DNA of 64,000 nt from Marinoscillum sp964351625 (GCA_964351625.1 CAYGOV010000009.1:1-64000); one strand, 5' to 3'. Numbered from the stretch's first letter, positions 16,575-26,230 are shown. Notes: generated by a model from the letters alone, not told the origin. Numbers and translations are program-made.

Positions 16575-17350
16575 ATACAGAAATGGTGCTGGTATTGGGC
16601 ACAAGTGGAATGCTTTTGCTCACTGCAGCAATAGCCATTTTCATCTATCTCTATCAGCGCAAGCTTATCAAGCGTAAATTGGAGTATCAGAAAGTGGAAG
16701 ACTTGCTAAAAAAGCAGGAACTCAAGACTGCCTATGCTATGCTAGCTGGTCAAGAGAAAGCGCACAAGCGCATTGCAGAGGAGCTTCATGATAACCTCGG
16801 TAGCATTCTCGTCACGTTGAATATGTTTGCGGACACGCTTCAGAAAAAGACCAATCCTGAAGATCAAAAGAAACTTGCACAGAAGATCAGTGAAGTGGCC
16901 CAGATCGCTAATGAGGCCACTCGTAAAATTTCACATAGCTTAGATTCAGGCGTATTGAAGCATTTCGGATTGGCGACAGCAGTACAAGAGTTGGTAGATG
17001 CCGTGAATGAATCTCAGACTATCAGTGTGTCGAGTCATGTACAACTGGAAGAAAAATTGGATAGTGAAATAAGTCTTAACATCTATCGAATCATCCAGGA
17101 GCTCATCAACAATACACTGAAACACGGCCAAGCCTCTAAAATCAACATTGATCTCAATCAAATCAAAGACTCTTTGACGCTCATCGTGGAAGATAATGGA
17201 GTAGGGTTTGAGCGTACTGAGCTAGATGTCAAAAAAGGCATGGGGTTGAGAAATCTTGAATCAAGAGTCGAACGGCTAGGCGGTCAGCTAACCATAGACA
17301 GTAAAAAGATGAAAGGAACCACCACTATCATAGAAATGCCATTATCATGA
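16550..17350 (+). CDS. NarL-type sensor histidine kinase (HisKA_3)
   Basis: A 266-residue kinase: one N-terminal membrane helix (about residues 13-34), a short coiled coil, the HisKA_3 dimerisation helix with RIAEELHDNLGSIL (phospho-acceptor His) and an HK-type ATPase domain with QELINNTLKHG, VEDNGVGF and GMGLRNLESRV. There is no recognisable sensor domain. ATG at 16550 overlaps the upstream gene by 25 bases; TTG at 16571 (4-base overlap) and ATG at 16583 are alternatives. The cognate regulator begins 4 bases before the stop codon. Confidence 0.9.
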   Translation: MESQSNSLNTEMVLVLGTSGMLLLTAAIAIFIYLYQRKLIKRKLEYQKVEDLLKKQELKTAYAMLAGQEKAHKRIAEELHDNLGSILVTLNMFADTLQKKTNPEDQKKLAQKISEVAQIANEATRKISHSLDSGVLKHFGLATAVQELVDAVNESQTISVSSHVQLEEKLDSEISLNIYRIIQELINNTLKHGQASKINIDLNQIKDSLTLIVEDNGVGFERTELDVKKGMGLRNLESRVERLGGQLTIDSKKMKGTTTIIEMPLS

Positions 17351-17964
17351 GAGATATAAAAACACTACTCGCAGATGATCACGCCATAGTCATGGAAGGG
17401 CTTCAGGCAGTGTTAAGTTCGGATGAGGAAATATCAGTTGTCGGTACCGTTGGTGATGGTGAACAAGCCATCCAATTTGTAAAACAAAATGATGTAGATG
17501 TAGTCATTTTGGATATCAATATGCCCGTGATGGATGGAATCAGCTGTGCTAAGATCTTGAAAAAAGATTTTCCTCACATCAAAATCATCATCCTGACCAT
17601 GTATGCCCAAAAGTCATTCGTAGAAGAAATTGTCAAAATAGGGATTGATGGATGTCTGTTGAAAAACAATACAGGTAAAGAGTTGATAGATGCAGTACTG
17701 CGCGTAATGGGCGGAAAACTCTATTACGACCGAATTGGCACTTTTACCTCATCAGAAGAAGAGGTGACGCAATACAAACTGAGCGAAAGAGAGATAGATG
17801 TGGTCAAATTAATGGCGGATGGACTCACAAGTGGAGAGATTGCTGACAAGCTATTTATCTCAGAGCACACTGTAAAAACACATCGGAAAAACATACTGAA
17901 GAAATTGAATGTGCACAATAGTTCACAGGCTGTCCAGTATGCCTCACAAAACAAGCTTATTTAG
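17347..17964 (+). CDS. NarL/FixJ-type response regulator
   Basis: A 205-residue DNA-binding regulator. The receiver domain (about 1-120) has the acidic pocket ADDH, the phospho-acceptor in VVILDINMPVMDG, a conserved Thr in ILTMYA and Lys in LLKN. The C-terminal LuxR-type helix-turn-helix is LSEREIDVVKLMADG, then EIADKLFISEHTVKTHRKNI. It overlaps the kinase gene by 4 bases and is its certain partner. Target genes are unknown; the upstream membrane genes are candidates. Confidence 0.94.
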   Translation: MRDIKTLLADDHAIVMEGLQAVLSSDEEISVVGTVGDGEQAIQFVKQNDVDVVILDINMPVMDGISCAKILKKDFPHIKIIILTMYAQKSFVEEIVKIGIDGCLLKNNTGKELIDAVLRVMGGKLYYDRIGTFTSSEEEVTQYKLSEREIDVVKLMADGLTSGEIADKLFISEHTVKTHRKNILKKLNVHNSSQAVQYASQNKLI

Positions 17965-18024
17965 ACGCAGAATAAGCCTTAAGAAAATTTCGAAATCACT
18001 TCGATCAATTGCGAATATATTATC

Positions 18025-18032
18025 TATATTTG
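18025..18032 (+). promoter_or_regulatory. rplS promoter -7 element
   Basis: TATATTTG matches TAnnTTTG and lies 34 bases before the rplS ATG, indicating that rplS has its own promoter. Confidence 0.6.
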
Positions 18033-18066
18033 CACTCCTTTTTGAGAAACACTCAATACACAAATT

Positions 18067-18420
18067 ATGAGCGATTTACTGAAATTCATAGAAAACGAAA
18101 GCATGGCTTCAAAACCAGCATTTCCTGCATTCGGAGCTGGCGATACCATCAACGTACATTATAAAATTAAAGAAGGCGATAAAGAACGTGTTCAGTTGTT
18201 CCAAGGCACAGTCCTTCAGGTAAGAAACGTCAACTCTACTGGCGAGACTTTCACAGTAAGAAAAGTTTCTAGTGGAATCGCTGTAGAGAGAATCTTTCCG
18301 ATCCTTTCTCCAAACATCGATAAAATTGAATTAGTAAGAAAAGGTAAAGTAAGAAGAGCTCGTTTGTTCTACTTAAGAGGATTAAAAGGTAAAGCTGCAA
18401 GAATTAAAGAAAAGCTTTAA
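18067..18420 (+). CDS. rplS: 50S ribosomal protein L19
   Basis: Large-subunit protein at the 30S-50S interface. The 117-residue sequence has the family core: FPAFGAGDTINVHYKIKEGD, RVQLFQGTVLQ, GETFTVRKVSSGIAVERIFP and KVRRARLFYLRGLKGKAARI. In many bacteria rplS follows trmD; here about 3.7 kb of membrane and signalling genes lie between them, which suggests insertion of that module into an ancestral ribosomal cluster. A strong terminator follows. Confidence 0.97.
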   Translation: MSDLLKFIENESMASKPAFPAFGAGDTINVHYKIKEGDKERVQLFQGTVLQVRNVNSTGETFTVRKVSSGIAVERIFPILSPNIDKIELVRKGKVRRARLFYLRGLKGKAARIKEKL

Positions 18421-18440
18421 TCCTTTTATAAAAGCATTTA

Positions 18441-18473
18441 CAAAGCCAACTTTATAATATAAAGTTGGCTTTG
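18441..18473 (+). terminator. intrinsic terminator after rplS
   Basis: A perfect 15-bp stem (CAAAGCCAACTTTAT with its complement) has a 3-nt AAT loop and is followed by a T-rich stretch. It lies 20 bases after the rplS stop codon. Confidence 0.85.
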
Positions 18474-18572
18474 TTGTTTCTTAGCTTCTCAATTTTGCTG
18501 ACTTAATGACAGTCTTTTAGATTTTTCAAGAACTTCTACCTAGTTGAGTACGTTTTTTGTCTTCCCATACCT

Positions 18573-19349
18573 ATGAAAATTTCTTTTCACAAATACCAAG
18601 GTACCGGCAATGATTTCGTAATGATCGATGATCGATCTGGTAGCTTTCCTATTTCCGACACTGCCCTTATCAGCCATCTCTGTGATCGGAAAATGGGCAT
18701 TGGTGCAGATGGTGTGATCCTCGTTCAGAATCACGCTTCTTTAGATTTCAAAATGGTCTACTTCAATCCTGATGGTAGCCAAAGCCTTTGTGGCAATGGC
18801 AGCAGATGCGCCGTAGCTTTCGCCAAAAGTCTAGAACTGATCGGTGAAAAATGCACTTTTGAAACTACAGATGGAATTCATGACGCTTATTTTGAAGGAG
18901 ATATCGTGCACTTTCATTTGCATGATGTGAAAATGACTACCCGAAAAGGAGATGATTGGTTTATCAATACTGGATCACCACATCATATTGAGCTTACTGG
19001 GAATCTTAATGATATAGACATTATCAAAGAGGGGAGCACCATACGATACAGTGAGGAATACAAACCAGCTGGAACCAATGTTAATTTTGTTGCTCTAGCC
19101 AAAGACCATATTTCCGTAAGGACGTATGAAAGAGGTGTAGAAGGCGAAACACTTTCATGCGGCACAGGCGTTACTGCTTGCGCATTGGCGGCATCTTTTA
19201 TGAATTACTCAAGTCCAGTGACTGTAAAAACAAAAGGCGGAAAACTATCCGTTTCGTTTACACAAACTGAAGACGAGTCCTTCGAAAATATTTACCTTGC
19301 AGGTCCTGCAAAAAAAGTATTTGAGGGGGCGGTGGAAGTGTCCTTTTAA
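18573..19349 (+). CDS. dapF: diaminopimelate epimerase
   Basis: Converts LL- to meso-diaminopimelate for lysine and peptidoglycan synthesis. The 258-residue protein has the N-terminal KYQGTGNDFVMIDD, the first active-site cysteine in LCGNGSRCAVAF and the second in LSCGTGVTACALA, both essential for the two-base mechanism. It is followed 44 bases later by secA. Confidence 0.96.
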   Translation: MKISFHKYQGTGNDFVMIDDRSGSFPISDTALISHLCDRKMGIGADGVILVQNHASLDFKMVYFNPDGSQSLCGNGSRCAVAFAKSLELIGEKCTFETTDGIHDAYFEGDIVHFHLHDVKMTTRKGDDWFINTGSPHHIELTGNLNDIDIIKEGSTIRYSEEYKPAGTNVNFVALAKDHISVRTYERGVEGETLSCGTGVTACALAASFMNYSSPVTVKTKGGKLSVSFTQTEDESFENIYLAGPAKKVFEGAVEVSF

Positions 19350-19393
19350 GGCATTCCCAATTAACTTTAAACAAGAATTAAGAAGAAATATAC

Positions 19394-22300
19394 ATGCTGG
19401 ATTTAATCACCAAGGGATTAACCAAAGTATTTGGTACCAAAGCAGACAAGGATGTCAAAATCCTTACTCCATATATATCCAAAATCAATAACGAGTTTGC
19501 CAAACTGGCTAGCATCTCTGATGATGAGCTCCGTGGTAAAACGGATTACCTCAAAGGGATCATTGCTGATAGATTGAAATCAGTTGATGACGAACTAGAC
19601 GCTCTCCACAAGCAAGTGGATGAAGATGATACTATCGACATACTAGACAAAGAGCAACTTTTTGAGAAAATCGATGAGCTAGAATCTAAGCGAGATGAGG
19701 AGTTGGAAAAAGTATTGATGGACATCCTTCCTGAAGCTTTCGCTGTAGTGAAAGAGACGGCCAGAAGACTTACCGAAAACAAACAATTGGTAGTGACTGC
19801 TACGATGCTCGATCGTGAGTTGGCAGCTACTAAGCCACACATTAAAATCGAAGGTGACCAAGCCACATGGGCCAATGTGTGGCAGGCTCATGGTACCACT
19901 GTAGAGTGGAACATGATTCACTATGATGTTCAGCTTATTGGTGGTATCGTTCTCCATCAAGGGAAAATAGCTGAGATGGCAACTGGTGAGGGTAAAACTT
20001 TAGTAGCTACGCTCCCAGCCTATTTGAATGCGCTTGCTGGTAGAGGTGTACATGTGGTTACGGTCAACGACTACTTGGCAAAACGAGATGCTGAGTGGAA
20101 TGCGCCATTGTTTCAATTTCACGGATTGCGAATAGACTGTATCGATAGACATCAGCCAAACTCACCAGAGAGACGCAAAGCTTACCAAGCAGATATCATC
20201 TACGGAACCAACAACGAATTTGGCTTTGATTATCTCCGTGATAACATGGCGAAATCACCAGAAGAGCTTGTGCAAGGCAAGCACCATTATGCAATGGTGG
20301 ATGAGGTGGATTCAGTCCTTATAGATGAAGCTAGAACGCCACTCATCATTTCTGGACCTATTCCAAAAGGTGACGAACATGAGTTTTATGAACTCAAGCC
20401 ACGAATTAGTAAACTGGTTGAGGCGCAGAAAAAACAAGTTGCGGAGTATTTCAACGAAGCAAAACGTCTTATAAAAGATGGAAAAGATGCTGAAGCAGGG
20501 ACGCCACTTTTCAGAGCTTACCGAGGACTTCCAAAGCATAAGCCTCTTATAAAGTTTTTGAGTGAAACGGGGATGAGGGCGATTCTTCAGAAAACAGAGA
20601 ACTATTACCTTCAGGACAATCAAAAACTGATGCCTGAGGCTGATGAGCCTCTTTATTTTACCATTGACGAAAAGCATAATAGCATCGATCTTACGGAAAA
20701 AGGTATTGATTTGATTACAGGTTCTGGTGAAGATCCTACATTTTTCATCCTTCCAGACATAGGCGCGGAAGTAGCCAAGCTCGAAAATGATCCTGATATT
20801 TCTGACGCAGATAAGCTGAAGCGAAAAGAAACGATTATCCAAGATTATAGTATCAAGGCTCAGCGAATCCATAGCATCAACCAACTTCTGCGTTCGTACT
20901 GTCTTTATGAAAAAGACACTGAGTACATCGTGGTAGATGGCAAAGTGAAGATTGTAGATGAGCAAACTGGTCGTGTAATGGATGGTCGACGTTACTCAGA
21001 TGGTCTCCATCAGGCGATAGAAGCCAAAGAAAATGTGAAAGTTGAGGACGCTACCCAAACCTACGCAACCATCACTTTGCAGAATTATTTCAGAATGTAC
21101 CACAAGCTTGCTGGTATGACTGGTACAGCAGAGACAGAAGCTGGAGAACTTTGGGACATTTACAAGTTGGATGTGATCGTAATTCCTACCAATCGCCCAA
21201 TTCAGCGTGATGATAGAGAGGACAAGGTTTACAAATCAATCCGTGAGAAATTCAGTGCGGTGGTTGAAGAAATTGTCGAGCTACAAACTGCTGGCAGACC
21301 TGTGCTAGTAGGTACCACTTCCGTGGAAATCTCAGAGATTTTGAGCCGAATGCTCAAAATGAAAAACATCAACCATGAAGTATTGAACGCGAAGCAACAT
21401 GCTCGTGAAGCAGATATCGTGGCAAATGCAGGTAAACCTGGCGCTGTTACGATCGCTACTAACATGGCTGGTCGTGGTACGGATATTAAGCTTACTCCAG
21501 AGGTGAAAGCTTCAGGAGGTTTGGCGATTATAGGTACGGAACGCCACGAATCTCGTCGTGTGGATAGGCAGCTACGTGGTAGATCAGGTCGACAAGGTGA
21601 TCCGGGTTCTTCGCAGTTCTATGTGTCTTTGGAAGACAACCTGATGCGACTTTTCATGTCTGACAGGGTAGCTAAAATCATGGATAGACTTGGTCTTGAA
21701 GAAGGTGAAGTGATCCAGCATAGCATGATTACCAAGTCGATCGAGCGTGCGCAGAAAAAAGTAGAGGAAAACAACTTTGCAACACGTAAGCGATTACTTG
21801 AATATGATGATGTAATGAACTCTCAACGTGAGGTGATTTACAAGCGTCGTAAGAATGCCCTTTACGGCGAGAGATTAGAGCTTGATATCAACAACATGCT
21901 TTATGATACTTGTGAAGATATAGCACTCAATGCTAAGGGAGATGACAATTTGGATGGCTTGCGTTTGAATGCAATCAGTGTACTCGGTATTGATTTTCAA
22001 ATCAATCAAGAGACGCTTGCTAAGTCCAATGAGATGGAGCTCTCAAGGAAGCTTTATGATGCTGCGAAAGTGCATTACAAAGAAAAAAATGACTTTAATG
22101 CAACAAAGGCATTGCCACTTCTGAAGCAGATTTTTAAAGAAAAAGGTGCAACAGTTCATAACATCTTGGTGCCATTCACAGATGGAAAGAAGCAAATAGG
22201 TGTTTCTGCTGACCTGAAAAAATCTGTAGAGACAGAGGGTAAGGAGATGATCAAAGCGATGGAAAAGATGATCACCTTGGCCCTTATAGATCAGACATGG

Positions 22301-22744
22301 AAAGAGCATTTGCGAGACATGGATGACCTGAAGCAATCGGTTCAAAATGCTGTATATGAGCAAAAAGATCCATTGATTATTTACAAATTCGAAGGATTTG
22401 AGCTGTTCAAAGGGTTTTTGGGTAAGGTGAATGAAGAGTCAACTTCGTTTTTGTTGAAAGCTCAGATCCCTATTCAAAATCCAAATGAAGTACAGGAAGC
22501 AAAAGCTCAGCGCTCAGCTCAGAATTACAAGGAATCGAAGGAAGAGAGCAGTTCTGTTTTGAACAGAGGACAAAGCAATCGTCCTCCAATGGAAAAAGTG
22601 GAGCCAGCCAAAGCCATCAAAATCGCAAACCGAAATGACAGAGTGACTGTACAGTATGCGGATGGAACCACGAAAAAAGATGTTAAATTCAAAACTGTAG
22701 AAGACGACCTAAAGAACAACAGATGCGTAATTCTCAATGGATAA
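19394..22744 (+). CDS. secA: preprotein translocase ATPase SecA
   Basis: Motor ATPase driving Sec-dependent export. The 1116-residue length is typical of Bacteroidota and longer than the 901 residues of E. coli. Visible are MATGEGKTLVATLP (Walker A), VDEVDSVLIDEARTPLIISG (DEAD-type Walker B region), TNMAGRGTDIKL and RQLRGRSGRQGDPGSS of the second helicase domain. An extra segment of about 60 residues follows PLIISGPIP. The C-terminus ends NRCVILNG and lacks the CxCx8CH zinc motif that binds SecB in Proteobacteria. The downstream lipoprotein gene overlaps it by 22 bases. Confidence 0.97.
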   Translation: MLDLITKGLTKVFGTKADKDVKILTPYISKINNEFAKLASISDDELRGKTDYLKGIIADRLKSVDDELDALHKQVDEDDTIDILDKEQLFEKIDELESKRDEELEKVLMDILPEAFAVVKETARRLTENKQLVVTATMLDRELAATKPHIKIEGDQATWANVWQAHGTTVEWNMIHYDVQLIGGIVLHQGKIAEMATGEGKTLVATLPAYLNALAGRGVHVVTVNDYLAKRDAEWNAPLFQFHGLRIDCIDRHQPNSPERRKAYQADIIYGTNNEFGFDYLRDNMAKSPEELVQGKHHYAMVDEVDSVLIDEARTPLIISGPIPKGDEHEFYELKPRISKLVEAQKKQVAEYFNEAKRLIKDGKDAEAGTPLFRAYRGLPKHKPLIKFLSETGMRAILQKTENYYLQDNQKLMPEADEPLYFTIDEKHNSIDLTEKGIDLITGSGEDPTFFILPDIGAEVAKLENDPDISDADKLKRKETIIQDYSIKAQRIHSINQLLRSYCLYEKDTEYIVVDGKVKIVDEQTGRVMDGRRYSDGLHQAIEAKENVKVEDATQTYATITLQNYFRMYHKLAGMTGTAETEAGELWDIYKLDVIVIPTNRPIQRDDREDKVYKSIREKFSAVVEEIVELQTAGRPVLVGTTSVEISEILSRMLKMKNINHEVLNAKQHAREADIVANAGKPGAVTIATNMAGRGTDIKLTPEVKASGGLAIIGTERHESRRVDRQLRGRSGRQGDPGSSQFYVSLEDNLMRLFMSDRVAKIMDRLGLEEGEVIQHSMITKSIERAQKKVEENNFATRKRLLEYDDVMNSQREVIYKRRKNALYGERLELDINNMLYDTCEDIALNAKGDDNLDGLRLNAISVLGIDFQINQETLAKSNEMELSRKLYDAAKVHYKEKNDFNATKALPLLKQIFKEKGATVHNILVPFTDGKKQIGVSADLKKSVETEGKEMIKAMEKMITLALIDQTWKEHLRDMDDLKQSVQNAVYEQKDPLIIYKFEGFELFKGFLGKVNEESTSFLLKAQIPIQNPNEVQEAKAQRSAQNYKESKEESSSVLNRGQSNRPPMEKVEPAKAIKIANRNDRVTVQYADGTTKKDVKFKTVEDDLKNNRCVILNG

Positions 22745-23223
22745 TAGGGCTTGCAGCCTTGATACTTATAGGGTGTAAAGCTAGTTCAGTCAGTGGACCC
22801 GATGTAGGCGCGTACTCAGAAGATCTCTCAGTTCTGCGGCCAACTATTGAGGAAACTGTTGCAGAAGAGGAAATTGCTAAACCAATTAATAATGGAAAGC
22901 TTCCTACCGCACATATTAAAGCAGAATTAGATAGTGTCAATCAAATTATCATTGCCAACAATAAAAAGCAGAAATATGTGGATGGATTTACTGTCCAGAT
23001 TTATACGGGAAATGACAGAAGCAAGGCAGATGAAGCAGTCACAACAGCTGAGTTGAGCCTGTTAAATATCACGCCAACTATTGAGTACTATCAGCCAAAT
23101 TACAAAGTAAAAGTCGGACAGTACACAGACCGATTAGAAGCACATAAAATATTTGAAGATCTAAAGCAGCTTTTTCCATTAGCATTATTAATTCCTGAAA
23201 GAATCCCGGTCAACTATGAGTGA
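22723..23223 (+). CDS. SPOR-domain lipoprotein
   Basis: A 166-residue envelope protein. The signal peptide has lipobox LIGC with Cys18. The C-terminal 75 residues look like a SPOR domain (VDGFTVQIYTGNDRSKADEA, then YKVKVGQYTDRLEAHKIFE), which binds denuded peptidoglycan strands at division sites. The ATG lies inside the secA end (22-base overlap), and the next gene overlaps its stop by 8 bases, so the three are likely cotranscribed. SPOR assignment is by sequence pattern. Confidence 0.78.
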   Translation: MRNSQWIIGLAALILIGCKASSVSGPDVGAYSEDLSVLRPTIEETVAEEEIAKPINNGKLPTAHIKAELDSVNQIIIANNKKQKYVDGFTVQIYTGNDRSKADEAVTTAELSLLNITPTIEYYQPNYKVKVGQYTDRLEAHKIFEDLKQLFPLALLIPERIPVNYE

Positions 23224-24409
23224 TACTATAGCAGCTATCAAGTCTTTATCGGATCGTTATTTCACAGACGTTCAAAGTATCAGACACCATTTGCACAGAC
23301 ATCCCGAGCTCTCATTCGAAGAGCATGAGACTGCTAAATTCATTGAGTCGGAGCTGAAAAAAATTGGAATTACAGATTACAAGCGGTGCGCTTCTACTGG
23401 GATCACTTTCAATCTCAAAGGAAAATCAGACAATGGTAAGGTCGTAGCAATGCGTGCCGATATTGATGCACTTCCAATTTTAGAAGCTAACACTGTACCC
23501 TACAAATCACAAAATGAGGGTGTCATGCATGCCTGTGGGCATGATGTACATACCGCTTCATTGCTTGGGGCTGTTCGCATATTGAATGAACTCAAAGATC
23601 ATTTTGAAGGGACTGTTAAAGTTATTTTCCAGCCTGGGGAAGAACGACTTCCTGGAGGAGCTTCTATTCTCATAGGTGAAGGAATACTCGAAAATCCAAA
23701 GCCTAATAAAATTATCGGGCAGCATGTGATGCCATTTATTCCAGCTGGTAAAGTTGGATTCCGAAAAGGGATGTACATGGCCAGTGCTGATGAAATTTAT
23801 TTCACCGTGACCGGAAAAGGTGGTCATGCGGCCATGCCCGAGGACTTGATAGATCCAGTGCTCATTACCAGTCATATTATTGTCGCTTTACAGCAAATCA
23901 TCAGTAGAAACTGCAGCCCAAAAATACCTTCTGTGCTTTCATTTGGTAAAGTACAAGCGAACGGGGCGACCAATGTGATCCCGAATGAAGTAAAAGTGGA
24001 AGGAACGTTTCGTACTTACGACGAGGTATGGAGAATGGATGCCCACCAAAAAATGAAGAAGATGGCAGAAGGCATCGCTGAAGCAATGGGAGCAACCTGT
24101 GATTTTCAAGTAATGAAAGGATATCCACACCTTAAAAACCATCCTGAATACACTGATGCCAATATCAAAGCAGCCAAAAGTTACCTTGGAGAAGAAAACG
24201 TAGAGGAGATCGATCTTTGGTTGGCTGGAGAAGATTTTGCTTTTTATTCTCAACTCGTAGATGCTTGCTTTTACCGATTAGGTACAAGAAACGAAGAAAA
24301 AGGAATCACCTCAGGTGTTCATACTCCTACTTTTGACATAGATGAATCATCTCTAAAAATAGGAATGGGTTTGTTTGCTTGGCTGACGATCAACGAACTC
24401 AATTCGTAA
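23216..24409 (+). CDS. M20 family amidohydrolase (N-acyl-amino acid hydrolase type)
   Basis: A zinc amidohydrolase of 397 residues in the peptidase M20D group (hippurate hydrolase / IAA-amino acid hydrolase-like). Visible motifs are RHHLHRHPELSFEEHET, the metal-binding ADIDALPI and MHACGHDVHTA, the catalytic PGEE, and a C-terminal GEDFAFYS. It probably removes an acyl group from an N-acyl amino acid or small peptide in the cytoplasm; no signal peptide is present. It overlaps the SPOR lipoprotein gene by 8 bases. Confidence 0.9.
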   Translation: MSDTIAAIKSLSDRYFTDVQSIRHHLHRHPELSFEEHETAKFIESELKKIGITDYKRCASTGITFNLKGKSDNGKVVAMRADIDALPILEANTVPYKSQNEGVMHACGHDVHTASLLGAVRILNELKDHFEGTVKVIFQPGEERLPGGASILIGEGILENPKPNKIIGQHVMPFIPAGKVGFRKGMYMASADEIYFTVTGKGGHAAMPEDLIDPVLITSHIIVALQQIISRNCSPKIPSVLSFGKVQANGATNVIPNEVKVEGTFRTYDEVWRMDAHQKMKKMAEGIAEAMGATCDFQVMKGYPHLKNHPEYTDANIKAAKSYLGEENVEEIDLWLAGEDFAFYSQLVDACFYRLGTRNEEKGITSGVHTPTFDIDESSLKIGMGLFAWLTINELNS

Positions 24410-24430
24410 CTCAAGCCGCTTAATCAAGAA

Positions 24431-24461
24431 CATTCTATTATCTTAATATTGCCTTAATATT
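24431..24461 (+). promoter_or_regulatory. PHO-box-like direct repeats
   Basis: Two perfect 9-bp direct repeats, CTTAATATT at 24442-24450 and 24453-24461, have an 11-bp period. A weaker third copy (CATTCTATT) is at 24431. An 11-bp period is the arrangement recognised by PhoB/PhoP-type regulators, and the downstream genes are phosphate cotransporters. Confidence 0.6.
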
Positions 24462-24468
24462 CAAAAGG

Positions 24469-24476
24469 TAACTTTG
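24469..24476 (+). promoter_or_regulatory. Na/Pi cotransporter promoter -7 element
   Basis: TAACTTTG matches TAnnTTTG, with ATTG 17 bases upstream (24448-24451) as a weak -33 element. That ATTG falls within the direct repeats, as expected for an activator that replaces the -33 contact. Confidence 0.6.
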
Positions 24477-24505
24477 TTGATCTTTTAGCTCCAACCTATA
24501 CCATC

Positions 24506-26230
24506 ATGGACTTTGGAATTTTTGATTTATTAAACCTACTTGGTGCACTTGCATTTTTCATCTACGGTATGAAAGTGATGAGTGAAGCCATTCAAAGAGT
24601 GGCTGGTTCGAAAATGCGGCAGTTCCTTAGCACTATGACAGCCAATAGGTTCAAAGGTGTCTTAACTGGTTTTCTTATTACCAGCTTGGTCCAATCTTCA
24701 TCAGCCACCACGGTGCTTGTAGTGAGTTTCGTCAATGCGGGACTACTGTCTTTAGTGGAATCAATAGGCGTGATTATGGGTGCCAATATAGGCACGACAA
24801 TCACTGCTTGGCTCATCTCTATCATTGGATTTAAGGTAAAAATTGATGCCTATGCATTGATCATTATAGCAATGGCTTTCCCGCTACTCTTTTTTAGTAG
24901 AGAAAAAGTTAAAACTTGGGGCGAGGTTTTGATTGGTTTTGCGCTTCTCTTTATGGGTCTTGCTTATTTAAAAGAATCAGTTCCAGATTTAAAATCTAAT
25001 CCACAGATACTCGAATTCCTAACCGAGTATTCCAATTTAGGCTTTTTATCTACCCTTCTTTTTGTGGGTATTGGTACATTAATGACGGTCATTGTACAAT
25101 CCTCGAGTGCGGCAATGGCCCTCACCTTGGTAATGGCTAATAATGGGTGGATTCCACTAGAATTAGCTGCTGCTATGGTTCTTGGAGAGAATGTTGGCAC
25201 AACAATCACCGCTAATCTTGCGGCAATAGTAGGAAATGTCCACGCCAAGCGCGCTGCTTTTGCCCACTTCGTATTCAATCTTTTTGGAGTAGTGTGGATT
25301 GTGATTTTAATGAAACCATTTTTGGCAATAATTGCTAGTTATGTTACCTATCAAACAGGAATATCTCCACTTGAAAACGCTGAATCTATTCCAATTGCGC
25401 TATCAGTTTTTCACACAGCATTCAACATAATCAATGCTTGCATTTTGATTGGATTTGTAAATCAGATAGCGAAACTGGTGACCAAAGTGATTAAGCCAAG
25501 TGGAGAAGATGACGATGATTTCAGACTGGAATATATAGGCACTGGCTTAATGAATACAGCAGAGCTTTCATTGGAAGAGGCTCAGAAAGAAACCGCCGCT
25601 TTTGGTAAAATCATAGTCAAAATGTCTTCTACTCTTGAAAACCTCCTCAATGAACCAAAGGCGAAAAAGCAAAAACGTCTCCTCAAAAAAATGAGGAAAT
25701 TGGAAGAAAACACAGATCAACTCGAGGAAGAAATCACGAAGTATTTGTCCAAAGTATCTGATGGTAGTCTAAGCTCTGTTGCATCCAATCGTGTGCTCTG
25801 CTTGACTTCTATCATTATAGATATGGAGCGAATTGGTGATATCTATTTCCAAATTTCAAAAGACTTTGAAAACAAATCAGATGATAAATTGGGCTTCACC
25901 AAAAAACAAAAAGCCGCGCTTCAACAAATGCACGATTTGGTGTCATCCGCCATTCAAACAATGGTTTCTAACCTTGGAGAAAATTTCAAAAAAGTTAGGA
26001 TTGATGAAGCCTTGTCCAAAGAGACGGCCATTGATAATCTTAGAAATAAACTCCGCAGTGAAGATATCATCAATATGCAGGAGAAGAAATATGACACTCA
26101 TATTGGTGCTTTATACCGTGACATCTATCAGTCAATGGAAAAGGTTGGTGATCATGTAATCAATGTCACTGAGGCAATTACTGGAGAAACAATACGCGAG
26201 ATTAAGAAACAAGAAGGTATTGGCAACTAA
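24506..26230 (+). CDS. Na/Pi cotransporter family protein with PhoU-like C-terminus
   Basis: A 574-residue membrane protein of the NptA/SLC34-like family. The N-terminal membrane domain (about 1-320) holds the two inverted family repeats, each with a QSSSA motif (LVQSSSATTVLV and VQSSSAAMALTL) and GANIGTTITA or GENVGTTITA. The C-terminal 220 residues form a helical PhoU-like cytoplasmic domain. It probably imports phosphate with sodium and senses phosphate status. A PHO-box-like repeat lies upstream, and a second cotransporter gene overlaps its end. Confidence 0.92.
   Translation: MDFGIFDLLNLLGALAFFIYGMKVMSEAIQRVAGSKMRQFLSTMTANRFKGVLTGFLITSLVQSSSATTVLVVSFVNAGLLSLVESIGVIMGANIGTTITAWLISIIGFKVKIDAYALIIIAMAFPLLFFSREKVKTWGEVLIGFALLFMGLAYLKESVPDLKSNPQILEFLTEYSNLGFLSTLLFVGIGTLMTVIVQSSSAAMALTLVMANNGWIPLELAAAMVLGENVGTTITANLAAIVGNVHAKRAAFAHFVFNLFGVVWIVILMKPFLAIIASYVTYQTGISPLENAESIPIALSVFHTAFNIINACILIGFVNQIAKLVTKVIKPSGEDDDDFRLEYIGTGLMNTAELSLEEAQKETAAFGKIIVKMSSTLENLLNEPKAKKQKRLLKKMRKLEENTDQLEEEITKYLSKVSDGSLSSVASNRVLCLTSIIIDMERIGDIYFQISKDFENKSDDKLGFTKKQKAALQQMHDLVSSAIQTMVSNLGENFKKVRIDEALSKETAIDNLRNKLRSEDIINMQEKKYDTHIGALYRDIYQSMEKVGDHVINVTEAITGETIREIKKQEGIGN

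Noticed and set aside
20312..20965. 217-codon frame antisense to secA
   Set aside because: Composition (Phe, Ile, Cys, Arg-rich) is typical of a shadow frame and it lies wholly within conserved secA motifs.
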